Shown here in pieces: positions 52,696-62,189 of a stretch of DNA of 64,000 nucleotides. The stretch's first letter is position 1. The number at the start of each line of letters is the position of its first letter. The position numbers and the translations under genes are program-made. Source of the DNA: Plutella xylostella (taxonomy: Eukaryota > Arthropoda > Insecta > Lepidoptera > Plutellidae); NCBI RefSeq assembly GCF_932276165.1, contig NC_064006.1:7082501-7146500 (forward strand). The letters run 5' to 3'. The notes beneath the pieces are model-generated. The model saw only the letters and a list, made by a program, of their open reading frames with translations. It was not told where the DNA came from and ran no database searches.

Positions 52696-54138
52696 TTACA
52701 AACACTGTTGATTAGAAATAAGTACACGAGTGCAATGGTTTTTAAAGCAGGATGGTGAAAGGGCAAAAATATCCACGTCCACAAAAGTTCCATTATAGGT
52801 TTCAACCAGGCGATACAGGGGAGATCGTGAACCAGAAATGGTGCGATTGGTCCTCATGGCAAACAATCGTCGCACGCGCACAGCACGACGGTGAACGGTT
52901 CTTGGTACTAAGTAGCATAGACTGTTAGTTAACTGATTGCAATCAAATTTGTTGTGGCAGATTCCGTACAAAGTCATGGCTTCCAAAAGTTGGCGTCGGG
53001 ACTGAAGAGAGAGAATTTTGTATTTTTCTAGTAACTGAGGATAACTGAGGGAGAATTTGAAAAATTTAAAGTGTACTGAACGAAGGAATTTACGCTGAAC
53101 TCTTTCAATCATATTTATATATTTTTTGAAGTAAGGATTCCAAATGGGCACAGCGTATTCAAGTTGTGGTCTAATAATTGTTTTATAAAGATGTAGGTAT
53201 GTTGAAGGTCGCTTAAAGTCTACAGCTGCTCTCATGACAAAACCATACATTTGGAAGGCCTTACTGACGATTTGTTTTATATGCTGGTCGAGTTTAAATT
53301 TAGAGTCAAGGGTAACACCCAGATCGCGCACCGTAGTAACTTCTCGCAAGGGGGCCTCACAGAGAGTGTAAGTGAAGCGAGTTATATTTTTATTTTTGGT
53401 AAATATTATTGTATTACACAAAGAAAGGCTAAGATGTAATTTATTTGTGATGCAATAATTAGAAAAGCGGTCGAGATCATCTTGAAACAGATTGCAGTCT
53501 GCAATGCTGTGAATTGTTTTATAAATTTTAAGGTCATCCGCATACAGTAAGAATTTCGTATTTAGGAAACATTTTTTTATATCATTTATAAAAATTACGA
53601 AGAGTAACGGCCCTAAGATAGAGCCCTGGGGAACTCCTGATGTTACTCGTACAGAATTGGAGGCAAATCCGTTGACCACAACTCTCTGGCTTCGATTCGA
53701 GATATATGAGCAGAACCATCGTAGAAGATTACCTCTAATTCCGTTATACGCTAGCTTATTTAGAAGGAGAACATGGTCAACCTTATCAAAGGCCTTCTGA
53801 AAATCCGTATAAACAGCATCCACCTGCTCTCGATTATCGATACTTTCAAAAATAAACGAAGTAAATAACATAAGGTTAGTAGTTGTTGAACGCTTTTTGA
53901 CGAAACCATGCTGTTCGGGCAGTATGATCTTATGGAGAGCCGGATAGATTACAGAATGTATGAGTCTTTCCAGGAGCTTTGACAAGGCTGACATGATAGA
54001 TATAGGTCGATATTTATCTACTTCACTTCTGCTACCACTCTTATGCACGGGAACAATGTTCGACATTTTCCACAAAGCTAGGTTTAGTATAGGTTTGTTA
54101 GATTGTCGGAAACTATAAAAGTTTACGTTTTCTCGCAT
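52696..54138 (-). CDS. LINE reverse transcriptase, 480 codons, lacking endonuclease
   Basis: This is an uninterrupted frame for the reverse transcriptase of a non-LTR retrotransposon, which would copy LINE RNA at a nicked chromosomal site. The domain starts near residue 20 (ALWKMSNIVPVHK); YRPISIMSALSK is at 43-54. The first catalytic aspartate is in TDFQKAFDKVDH (111-122), SGVPQGSILGPLLF is at 167-180, and YADD is at 199-202. The thumb and C-terminal region include IRPQLEYAVPIWNP and IERVQRKFLR. A full protein of this type is about twice as long, with an N-terminal endonuclease, so this is a truncated product. Residues 1-19 translate the inverted-repeat end of a MITE, so the ATG is not the native start. 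All visible motifs are intact, so the copy is fairly young. CR1 versus Jockey clade is not settled. Confidence 0.85.
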   Translation of the reverse strand: MRENVNFYSFRQSNKPILNLALWKMSNIVPVHKSGSRSEVDKYRPISIMSALSKLLERLIHSVIYPALHKIILPEQHGFVKKRSTTTNLMLFTSFIFESIDNREQVDAVYTDFQKAFDKVDHVLLLNKLAYNGIRGNLLRWFCSYISNRSQRVVVNGFASNSVRVTSGVPQGSILGPLLFVIFINDIKKCFLNTKFLLYADDLKIYKTIHSIADCNLFQDDLDRFSNYCITNKLHLSLSLCNTIIFTKNKNITRFTYTLCEAPLREVTTVRDLGVTLDSKFKLDQHIKQIVSKAFQMYGFVMRAAVDFKRPSTYLHLYKTIIRPQLEYAVPIWNPYFKKYINMIERVQRKFLRSVHFKFFKFSLSYPQLLEKYKILSLQSRRQLLEAMTLYGICHNKFDCNQLTNSLCYLVPRTVHRRAVRVRRLFAMRTNRTISGSRSPLYRLVETYNGTFVDVDIFALSPSCFKNHCTRVLISNQQCL

Positions 54139-54168
54139 ACAAAGTGGCGCCTCTAGCGGAAACTATCA
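54081..54168 (-). repeat. Half MITE fused to the LINE 5' end
   Basis: It contains the GTTTAGTATAGGTTTGTTAG end, TTTACGTTTTCTCGCATAC and GTGGCGCCTCTAGCGG, as at 45384-45470. The other half of the MITE is missing. Confidence 0.75.
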
Positions 54169-54169
54169 T

Positions 54170-54235
54170 GCGACTTACTGCCTGAGTTACCCCCTTTCCG
54201 CTTAGTATACCCTTTTTTGCAACACCTTGTATAGC
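54170..54235 (-). repeat. CAGGGTG-class MITE end
   Basis: On the minus strand: TATACAAGGTGTTGCAAAAA, GGGTATACTAAGCGGAAAGG and GGTAACTCAGGCAGT. One end only. Confidence 0.55.
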
Positions 54236-54239
54236 GTGA

Positions 54240-54570
54240 TTCGTGAAACGCGCATTAAACTAGCGGTAATGTTCCGCAACATTTCACCATTTGGGAAAGG
54301 CCCGGGGAAAATAAGAAAAGCATTTTTTCCACAAGGTAGAAATTCAAGCTTACAGTAACTAAAAGGAAATGGGCTTGTTACTTTTAAAGCTAAAATAACG
54401 CAAAATTTAAGTCATAAACGTATACACTTTGGGACATAAAAATGAGCGTTTGACACTTTTATTACACTGCAGCAAACTTTTGGTTGTAGGTTATTTTGAG
54501 GCTGTGAGTTCCAATGTTTGGATGTACCAAAGTGTATTCGTGAGGAAACCTAAACACCTAGATTATATTA
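54240..54570. other. Unassigned DNA
   Basis: No supported feature. Confidence 0.4.
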
Positions 54571-54574
54571 TACA

Positions 54575-54756
54575 CTAGCTGTTCCCCCGCGCTTCGCTTC
54601 GCCTTAAAAAGTTTTCCCGTGGGAATCCGGAATAAAAGGTCTAGACCATATGTATACCAAATTTCATTCAAATCCGTTCAGTAGTTTTGGCGTGAAAGCG
54701 TAACAGACAGACAGACACAGTTACTTTCGCATTTATAATATTAGTTAGGATAGGAT
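54575..54756 (+). repeat. RTE-tailed SINE (Metulj-like)
   Basis: CTAGCTGTTCCCCCGCGC, GTTTTCCCGTGGGAATCCGG, a deletion removing the GTAGCCTATG block, then TTCATTCAAATCCGTTCAGT and TTATAATATTAGTTAGGATA. Confidence 0.78.
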
Positions 54757-54837
54757 TATTTACTCTAAGTGCATTGTAGGTACTTATAGTATACCAAAAC
54801 CGCAGTACGGCTCACAACCTCTCAGATGAGTACAAAG

Positions 54838-54912
54838 ATACTGGGTTAAGCATTAAGTCCACCTTTTGTACACTAATATTTGTGCAATAAAGTATTAAAT
54901 AAATAAATAAGC
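54838..54912 (+). repeat. SINE 3' end (AAGCATTAAGTCC type)
   Basis: GGGTTAAGCATTAAGTCCAC, TTTTGTACACTAATATTTGT and GCAATAAAGTATT, then an AAATAAATAAATAA tail. Resembles the 3' stem-loop ends of other SINEs here; the stem is incomplete. Confidence 0.5.
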
Positions 54913-55099
54913 GGGTGACTCGCGTAACATGCAAGAATTACTGACGATATTAAATTTAAAATTTAATCATTTGAAATGGAAATGTACTAATTTATTTGGC
55001 AGCAAGTGTAAGATCATTACTAAAGGCGGCAAGAAGTATACAATGAATGTTTGGCTGAGAGCCAACTTTCAACAAATGTTATGATTTCTTGCTATAATT

Positions 55100-56226
55100 C
55101 GGCTGTCCCATTTTAAAACACAGTAACAGCCATGAGACAAAATGTTCAGGAGAGCCAAAAAACGTTTTTGTACCTTCATTTCAATGCCCTGGTAAAACTA
55201 TGATAGATATCTGAACAAATGTAAGCTTAAAAGAAGCGGCAGAACCTAGGCTTTATATACAATACTATTTCATTTAAATATGACTAAAATTGTTGCTGTA
55301 ATGCACAAAAGAAAACACTTACTAGGTTTTATATGGTTTTCTCACCCTAAAACCGCCCTCACTGACCATTTCATAACCTAGTAAGGGCCATTATTGTGTC
55401 ATTTAAGACAAGTTAAGTATATTGAAATTGCAATAATTGCGTAATAATTTCATTTTTTATATGTTTGGGATCCTTCACATATTATAAATCCAATTTTGCA
55501 GCACTTTTACACGACGGCACTATAAGTAATAGCTGAAATACGGGCATATTTTTATGTTTGTTTTTTTTGTTTTATGTAAATGGATTAAATAGCCATATTC
55601 AGAAGGCTCTAACATGAAAATTATTTATGGCTGCCTTCAATTAGACAATATTTCCTAAATTTCTATCTAAAAATCAGTTTTATAACTTGTTTTTTTTTTT
55701 GTTTATGCAAAATAGGGCTAGTAGAAAGGTTCTAACGAGAAAGGTCTCTATAGCTTTTATAAAGAAGACAAAATTTACTTATGTTCTACTTTTAATTCAA
55801 CTCTCTAGGGTTCATTGGTGCAAAGATACAGGTTCTGAAATGTCTGATATTTTGTTCGAAAAAAGTGTTAGTAATAATGTATGCCATTTGTGACTTACTA
55901 AAATTAACGGACGAAAATTGTCCTTTGCTGACCATTTCAAAACCTAGTAAGCGCCATTGACCATTTTAAAACCTAGTAAGTCATTTTCACTTACTGTGTT
56001 TTAAAATGGTTGGTGGCTCTTACTATGTTTTGAAATGGTTTTCGTGGCATTTTTGATTTCGCAGGGTGGAGTTACTAGGTTTTTAGAAATTTTATTTTCG
56101 TTTCTAAGCGGTTTTTTGATATTCTGACAATACAGTTTTGTGCGGAATCGCCTAAAATAATGTATAAATCAAAGACCCGTTTTTTTTTAAAGTTGGCGGT
56201 TACTGTGTTTTGAAATGGGACAGCCG
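55100..56226 (-). mobile_element. 1.1-kb inverted-repeat DNA transposon, copy 2 (non-autonomous)
   Basis: This 1,127-bp element is an inverted copy of 19755-20893; its right end matches the left end of copy 1 (CGGCTGTCCCATTTCAAAAC read on the minus strand). AATT is duplicated at 55096-55099 and 56227-56230. The clustered ACCATTTYAAAACMYAGTAAG motifs are kept at both sides, for example around 55940-56040. It carries only a few visible substitutions and short length differences against copy 1, so both were probably inserted at about the same period. No transposase frame; a 68-codon frame at 55687-55893 has no recognised domain. Confidence 0.88.
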
Positions 56227-56330
56227 AATTGTTCTATAGTTTATTAACTTAAAGCGTAAATTATGAAGATATTGGAAAGTCTTGGTAAATGGTTTTCAAT
56301 AATCCGATAATTTATACATATACAAGTAGG

Positions 56331-56452
56331 TACAGTAAGCTTCATTAGAATATCACTTTTGCACCTCCTTGTCAAACTCATTATTAATCACGAATGAAAT
56401 AAATAGGCAGTTTGATAGGTAGTTAGACAAGGTATAAAAGTGTAAGTTAGCT
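56331..56452. repeat. Degraded foldback MITE related to 7186-7327
   Basis: TACAGTAAGCTTCATTAGAA, CCTTGTCAAACTC and, in inverse, AGTTAGACAAGGTATAAAAG with AAGTTAGCTTCAACC. It shares the TTGTCAAACT/GTTTGATAGG layout with the MITE at 7186. Confidence 0.5.
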
Positions 56453-56454
56453 TC

Positions 56455-56880
56455 AACCGAAGCTTTACTCGGAAATATATTTTTTTAATCTTCGATAAAA
56501 AGTTCAACATTAAGGCGGTCAAATTTTGTATGAGTGATCAATGTTAATTTACACTAGTACGTAAGTATATAACATTTTATCCCGAAAAACCCAACCAAAA
56601 GTTGTATAAAAGGCCAAGTATCGGATGCCTTCTTTCGTAATACCATACCCTTTGCAGCTCGCTCCCTACAGTCCCACAGTATTTACAGCGCGTATATAAT
56701 ATCGTCCTGCTGACGTCACAGAGCACATTCCTGCACAGATGTTCCAGGCCTCATTCGTCGTTGAAACGGGGCTGGATTCCGAAATTAATGCCCCTATTCT
56801 CGCTGTGTAATCGCATTGCTGGCTTGAATAGGGCCGTGTGGGACTGTGGGTGGCGCGGAGACGTGGGATACGAACGAATA
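56455..56880. other. Unassigned DNA
   Basis: 56670-56740 contains CTACAGTCCCACAGTATTTA and a CGTCCTGCTGACGTCACAGA stretch with a TGACGTCA core (CRE-like). No gene recognised. Confidence 0.35.
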
Positions 56881-56883
56881 CAA

Positions 56884-57236
56884 ATACATACAGCGGTGAC
56901 GGTGGTGGCGTAATGGATAAGGCCTCGTCCTCTCAATCGAGAGGCCGTGGGTTCAAATCCTGGCCTGTACCAATGAATTATTTCAATTGTGTTTTCAATT
57001 AAGGAGTTTAAGTACCTACAATAATACCACGTGCTCTTACGGTGGTGGATAACATCGTGAGGAAACCTGCACATCTAGATTCTAGATGTGTATCCTAAGT
57101 GCTTTGTACTTATTCCAAAACGAAGATATGGTTCGCAACCTATCACGTGAGTACAAATGTGCTGTGAAAAGTTGGTGGCTCGCTTGTGAGCCACCTCTGA
57201 CTACCTCTTCGGGGATTACAATCGTAAGTGCATATA
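56884..57236 (+). repeat. Full-length tRNA-derived SINE (family C)
   Basis: The head GTGGTGGCGTAATGGATAAG, an anticodon-arm-like CTCAATCGAGAG hairpin, and GTGGGTTCAAATCCTGGCC give both polymerase III boxes. The core CGTGCTCTTACGGTGGTGGA with CGTGAGGAAACCTGCACATC is shared with family B. The tail includes GGTGGCTCGCTTGTGAGCCA and GGGGATTACAATCGTAAGTG. Confidence 0.85.
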
Positions 57237-57257
57237 GATACATACAAAAACATACGG

Positions 57258-58348
57258 CTGTTTTTAACGGGTGCGTATTGCGACGTATAAAAACGAAATG
57301 TATAATTTCACATTAATAACGTTCACAACATATAATGAACGTTACGTATAACAACAAAATCTATATTTTCATAAGGTATAAGATTCAATTGGTATAACGT
57401 ACATTTGATATAATAACAAAATAACTAACACTCACGAGGACTAATATCAATTCGTATAACATACATTACGTATATCGTTTAAAATATATACTATCATTTA
57501 GTATAAAGTTCATAAAAAAAACTAACATATAATATAATCTGTGTTAAATTATCCAACACCGTCAAACCCCCTAGCACCAAAACCTAAAGATAGGTGCGAC
57601 GACGAGCAAAGCGAGGAGGAGCGTGTTAGGTGCACATGTTCGTCGAAACCAAAGCGGAGCGCAGCGAAGCGGAGCGGAGCGTCTCCCCACATAGCGGCAA
57701 TAATAATAATAATGTCAAAACCCTTACTACCAAAACCTAAACATAGGTGCGACGACGAGCAAAGCGAGGAGGAGCGTGTTAGGTGCACATGTTCGTCGAA
57801 ACCAAAGCGGAGCGCAGCGAAGCGGAGCGGAGCGTCTCCCCACACAGCGGCAATAATAATAATAATGTCAAAACCCCTAGTACCAAAACCTAAAGATAGG
57901 TGCGACGACGAGCAAAGCGAGGAGGAGCGTGTTAGGTGCACATGTTCGTCGAAACCAAAGCGGAGCGCAGCGAAGCGGAGCGGAGCGTTCTCCCACATAA
58001 CCTCAATAATAATGAAAATACGATACGACAATCTAATTAATCTAGTATAGAATGGGGAATAAAAAAAACAACTTTTTGTGCATATACATTATGATAATTA
58101 TATCCTCTGTAGATTATATGTTATAAACGTTATATATTATGAACGTTATGCATTTTAATCGTTATATCAATTGAAATTATACTTTTTGAACGTTATTCTT
58201 TACGAAATTATGTATTTAGTAATTATGTCTTTCGTTTGTTATGCAGAGTGATCGTTATACTTAATAAATTTATATAATATGGGCGTATACCTTGTGAATG
58301 TTATACCATTCGTTTTTATACCTCGTATTACTTACCCGTTTTTAACAG
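57258..58348. mobile_element. 1.09-kb inverted-repeat element built around a 153-bp triplication
   Basis: The left end CTGTTTTTAACGGGTGCGTA and (in inverse) the right end CTGTTAAAAACGGGTAAGTA form inverted repeats of about 38 bp, continuing through ACGTATAAAAACG/AGGTATAAAAACG. The 7-bp flanks CATACGG (57251-57257) and CATGCGG (58349-58355) differ at one base and could be a target duplication. Both sides of the interior are rich in CGTATAAC and AACGTTAT motifs, and the centre is the 153-bp array at 57561-58013. No transposase domain is seen. The superfamily is unknown. Confidence 0.6.
57561..58013. repeat. Tandem triplication of a 153-bp unit, open on both strands
   Basis: The units are 57561-57713 (153), 57714-57866 (153) and 57867-58013 (147). 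A core of about 100 bp, GGTGCGACGACGAGCAAAGC to AGCGAAGCGGAGCGGAGCG, is identical in all three. Because 153 is 51 codons and the core lacks stops, frames of 169 codons (plus, 57541-58050) and 160 codons (minus, 57549-58031) overlap. The plus frame repeats CSSKPKRSAAKRSGAS; the minus frame repeats FDEHVHLTRSSSLCSSSHL. Neither matches a family I know. I read the openness as a result of composition, not coding. Confidence 0.85.
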
Positions 58349-58349
58349 C

Positions 58350-58480
58350 ATGCGGATTTGATCACGCACGCGGCATTGCCCTGCACGCGTTCATACAAGT
58401 ATTCATTGTAAGGCGTGGAATATGCACGCGAGACAAAATGGCGTGCAATCCCGCGTGCGTGATGAAATCCGCATATTATT
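58350..58480. repeat. Hairpin MITE, 131 bp
   Basis: ATGCGGATTTGATCACGCAC GCGG and (in inverse) ATGCGGATTTCATCACGCAC GCGG pair over about 35 bp, continued by ATTGCCCTGCACGC/GGCGTGCAAT. TTTTTAA/TTAAAAA outside both ends extends the symmetry. It adjoins the right end of the element at 57258-58348. Confidence 0.75.
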
Positions 58481-58599
58481 AAAAACAGACGAACTGTCAG
58501 CTTACAAGAGGCTTGCAAGCGTTACCAGTCGAATCTGGGGGCACGGCAGTGCCCCACCCAAGTCTCGAACGAAACGGATCACAGGTCTCGTCAGTAACT

Positions 58600-58795
58600 C
58601 TCATCATCTATCATCACGACCCATCACGTCCCCACTGCTGGGGCACGGGTCTCCTTCCAATGAAGGAAGGGTTTAGGCCTAGTCCACCACGCTGGCCAAG
58701 TGCGGGTTGGTGGACCCCAACACAAGCAAGCTTGTGCTGAGAGAGTTGTCGGGTAAGTGGGCAACCGCCGACTGTCAGATGTTTTCAAGCCGCCT
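58600..58795 (-). repeat. Dispersed repeat 3' fragment (CCCAGCAGTGGGGACG type)
   Basis: CATCATCTATCATCACGACC, CATCACGTCCCCACTGCTGG, TCCTTCCAATGAAGGAAGGG, CTAGTCCACCACGCTGGCCA. The CATC-rich start mirrors a GATG-type tail. I associate such ends with lepidopteran LINE or SINE 3' regions; class unsettled. Confidence 0.55.
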
Positions 58796-58807
58796 GAAGG
58801 CCTTTTA

Positions 58808-59004
58808 GGCCTTGGTCTCCTATTTACGCCGTAGTTCGCGTCCAGCGTCACGCCGTAGGCCGCGTCACAATGCTCACTATAGAAATGTACTGACGCGGTC
58901 TCCCTCACACGCCGACGTTGGCGCGTAGATGTTATGAGTATCGTGACGTGGCCTACGGCGGTGACACTTGACGCGACCTACGGAGTAAATAGGAGACCCG
59001 GGCC
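58808..59004. mobile_element. 197-bp PIF/Harbinger-type MITE, copy 2
   Basis: GGCCTTGGTCTCCTATTTAC and (in inverse) GGCCCGGGTCTCCTATTTAC at the ends, with TTA duplicated at 58805-58807 and 59005-59007. The interior ATGCTCACTATAGAAATGTA and CTCCCTCACACGCCGACGTT match 19283-19479. It preserves uninterrupted the site in which the 1.1-kb transposon is inserted at 19754. Confidence 0.87.
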
Positions 59005-59009
59005 TTACA

Positions 59010-59535
59010 TATGGAAAGACTGCATCAGGAGACTTGGCATTTTTTGACATTTAAGTAATGTTTTTGGTGGGATTTTGACTTTCTATCTAAAGGTAAGCGT
59101 TCTTTCTGCATCGTATGCAACGGACGCAGCGCATTCAATATGTAACTGTAATCAAAACACGAAATACCTAATGTCTAATAGGTATGTTATGTTATATTGT
59201 TTAATATAATATATTAGACATTACTTTGCGTCCTGGTAATTTGATCGTTTTTTTGTCGATTAGTGCTCTAATAAATGACAGAGGCTCTTTTTAGCAACTT
59301 TTCAAAATTACACTTGTTTACGATCAAAGAGATGAGTACAGTATAGGTAATTCATTAAAAAGCGTCGGTAAAAACAACCATGAACAGATTAAGTGCCGGT
59401 TTTACCACGGTGGCGGTGGTAAAAAGGTTGTGTGATTTTTAATCATGGTGTTACTGTATAAATCATCGTTTCAGAGGTATCACCAGCATGATTTCTATCT
59501 GAGGAATATACTTACCCCCTTATTCATAGAGAAGT
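59010..59535. other. Unassigned DNA
   Basis: No supported feature. Confidence 0.4.
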
Positions 59536-59537
59536 TA

Positions 59538-59638
59538 CAAAACGTTTTAACTAATAAACTGTTTTGTCCCTCTCCAACAAAGAACAATTTGTTCTTTGAC
59601 AGAGAGGGACAAAACAGTTTATCAGTTAAAACGTTTTA
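59538..59638. repeat. Near-perfect 100-bp foldback
   Basis: AAAACGTTTTAACTAATAAA then CTGTTTTGTCCCTCTC are mirrored by GAGAGGGACAAAACAG and TTTATCAGTTAAAACGTTTT. The centre is AAAGAACAATTTGTTCTTT. About 46 of 49 arm positions pair. It could be a small MITE or the source of a hairpin RNA. Confidence 0.82.
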
Positions 59639-59639
59639 T

Positions 59640-60665
59640 GAGATTGAGTGTGCAATAAGTAAGTACTTAAGTACTCTTTTACACGTAGGTACGTAGATAT
59701 TTTTAGTACATAGTGCTTAGTAGTTCTTTGAAGAATTAGCAGTTCGAACAAAAATATTATACTAAATATGGGGTTGAAGGATTCGCATTCCTCATTTCCG
59801 TAAATCAACACTCATAAATAGGCAGAGATACCTACGAGAAGTAAGCTTCTTAAATATCCAAGGATATATTCCTGAAACGGTACAAGGCAACAAGGCGTTT
59901 CGACTTTTCATTCATATTTCGTGTGCCTTAAGAGTTAGATTGCTGTGAAAATACTAATATATGCTGGCAAGCTCCCACTGTACAGAAAGTTATTAATAAT
60001 ACATGAACCCTGAATCCCTCCACATGCAGAATGGATCAGAGGAACAAGCCTGTTTGTTTTTTTTACAGATTTCTCTGTTGCGGGGTTTCGGTCGCCCAAA
60101 CAGGCCGAAACAGGCCGGAACGACAACAAACGAGTTTGTCGCGAAAGTGTTAAAATTGGCTTGTGTCCGGAAATAACCAAAGTGATCCTTTTGTGGACCA
60201 AAATTGACACTGAAAGGGGATAATGTCTTTTGCATATTTTTTTCATTTTGAGGCAGGCTGTTTTTAAGTTAAACTTTTTCATTGCTTGCGAGGTTATTAA
60301 TTTAATAACTACTTATTCCTGTACTTTTATTTTGTTAACAATTGTACAGAACCTTTCATCGGTGACCGCAAATCGGACAAATCGGAAAAACGTAGGTCTA
60401 GAAATGTAGAAACTAGCAGTCGCAACAAATACATGGACGACTCGCATGCGGTTGACAGAGATATATGGGCCATTATTTTATTTTGGGTACAATTTGACAT
60501 ACTTTTACAGATATTTTTTTCAAAAATAAACTTCTTATTAATTAACCTTTTAATATTTATTTATGTTAATTAACATTTATATTATTCGTTAAATACATTT
60601 GCAGCGATGTTTTCTTGCTATTTCTTAAAGTTATTGACGTTTAATCGAGGAACGATGACAAAAAA
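59640..60665. other. Unassigned DNA
   Basis: 60090-60125 has a small repeat (CAAACAGGCCGAAACAGGCC). A CACTCACGGG-family end trace (AACTTTTTCATTGCTTGCGA) stands at about 60270-60292. No gene seen. Confidence 0.4.
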
Positions 60666-60670
60666 ATACT

Positions 60671-61573
60671 ACTGCGTTACTTTCATACAAAATTATGTTT
60701 TATTGTTAGGAACATATATTTTGGTTCGTAAACATATACCAGATAAAAAGTAAGAAAAAAAAACATTAATCTAACAGTTTAAATTACAAAATATTCTCAG
60801 TTTTGTTATTCATTCTATAATAAAGTTTCCCACTGCGTTACCAATCAATAAGTTTTAATGCAATACTTTTCGAAAAAAGGACAAAATAATCATAATTTTT
60901 TGCTCAAAGTTTTAGAAATAGCTCTAAATAAGGTGAATTATAATTATTATATTTAGTTTAACATTCTTTCTAATATAGAGTAGCTAAAATGTTTGTGAAT
61001 ACTCTCAGGAAACGAGGGACAAATAGATAACGCAGTGGTTAATTGGTAACACAGTGGTATCTCAATCACAATCTTTATACTTTCTTCAATTAAAACTAAT
61101 CATAATGTGAAAAAAACTATCAAACTAAAATTAACAGAACTCTTTGTTTAATATCAAACATTAAAATCGCTGAAAATATAACAACTTAATACTAAGAAAT
61201 ATTTCTCATTTTTTTTGCCTATAAAGCCGTTGTTTTTCAGCCGCTGTTTACGCCATTGAGTCTGAAATGTTATACTGTAACAATATAATATGCTCAAATG
61301 TTATATTTGTACCATAAATTGAGTAACAGATACCTGAAAACTATAAGAAAAACCCCTGAGTTACTATAGCTACAACTGCGTTACTGAAAAAGTAACGAAG
61401 TGTAGCGGTAACGCAGTTGTAAAACAATAACCTATTTGAAGTTAGTACTTAAATGAATATACATACATGGGATATCAAAATGCCCTAATAATTGTTACTA
61501 ATTATTACATATATTGCATGAAATAAAATAATAAATATCTATAAAACTCACCGTATGTCGCCGGTAACTCAGT
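60671..61573. repeat. Cluster of ACTGCGTTAC motifs in both directions
   Basis: ACTGCGTTAC or its complement, exact or with one change, occurs at 60671, 60832, about 61027, 61046, 61355, 61375, 61392, 61408 and 61564. The exact decamer would be expected well under once in 900 bp. The DNA between the sites is AT-rich and noncoding. The layout resembles subterminal transposase-binding arrays, but no terminal inverted repeat could be fixed. Confidence 0.6.
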
Positions 61574-61579
61574 GGCGTC

Positions 61580-62185
61580 ACAATAAATACACGCGCTTCT
61601 CTCCAGGGCCTCAAGTCTGCTATTGGTTATAAAAAATATCAATGCAGATATCCTATAGAGACTCAATAGAGACTCCATTGTGATTGGCCCAAAAACGGTA
61701 GTCCCTACGACTCACGGCCAGTCTCGATAAAATATAAATGCTATTGACACAGAGTGATCGTGACGTCATCTTGGCATATTATCAGTGTTGCCGCTTTTGT
61801 TAGAATTGTAAAGCCAGCATGCACGGATCGTCCGACTTGGGCTTAATTTGAAGATTTTTCACACTATTTATTTAAAAGTATAACTGTTTTATCTGATTCG
61901 ATGCTTTTTAAAATCAATAAAAGACGTGTTATGGCATTTAAATATATTTTTCATATATTAAACTGGCTGTATAATTAAGACCATAGGCAAAAAAAAACTC
62001 TATTGTCGTGTCGATTTGTTTGTTACACAGAGTAGGTAATATATATGGTTTTGTTTCTTATGTCAACTTTAACATTGTATCGTTTTGTTTTGTTTTGGTT
62101 TTCTCTGTTAGTTGTGGATAAAAAAACATACAGACGAATTCGTTCATTTCCATGTTGAAAAGTGATCTCTTCGCGAAATTATCGC
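61580..62185. other. Unassigned DNA upstream of the SAP-domain frame
   Basis: 61740-61830 has a TGACGTCA core (ATCGTGACGTCATCTTGGC), an AGTGTTGCCGCTTTTG stretch and GC content above the flanks, and could include a promoter for the frame at 62190. No TATA box at a convincing position. Inference only. Confidence 0.3.
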
Positions 62186-62189
62186 AAAT

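Larger units (their letters stand above)
52366..54168 (-). mobile_element. 5'-truncated CR1/Jockey-type LINE
   Basis: The copy covers the reverse transcriptase frame (52696-54138) and a 3' untranslated region ending in A-rich AAAATA-type repeats at about 52366-52385. The N-terminal endonuclease region is missing. The 5' side, 54081-54168, is half of a MITE also present at 15293 and 45384. A CAGGGTG-class MITE end follows at 54170-54235. Confidence 0.85.

Noticed and set aside
54081..54168. Native 5' end of the LINE reading frame
   Set aside because: The same sequence occurs as part of independent MITE copies at 15293 and 45384 with inverted-repeat ends, so it is not LINE sequence.
56890..56970. 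Possible tRNA gene with a convincing anticodon-arm-like hairpin
   Set aside because: The ends do not pair, and the sequence is the head of SINE family C with a shared downstream core.
57541..58050. Arg/Ser-rich protein of 169 codons, or its 160-codon antisense
   Set aside because: The open frames follow from a 153-bp repeat unit lacking stops in both directions; there is no known domain and the unit edges vary as noncoding repeats do.
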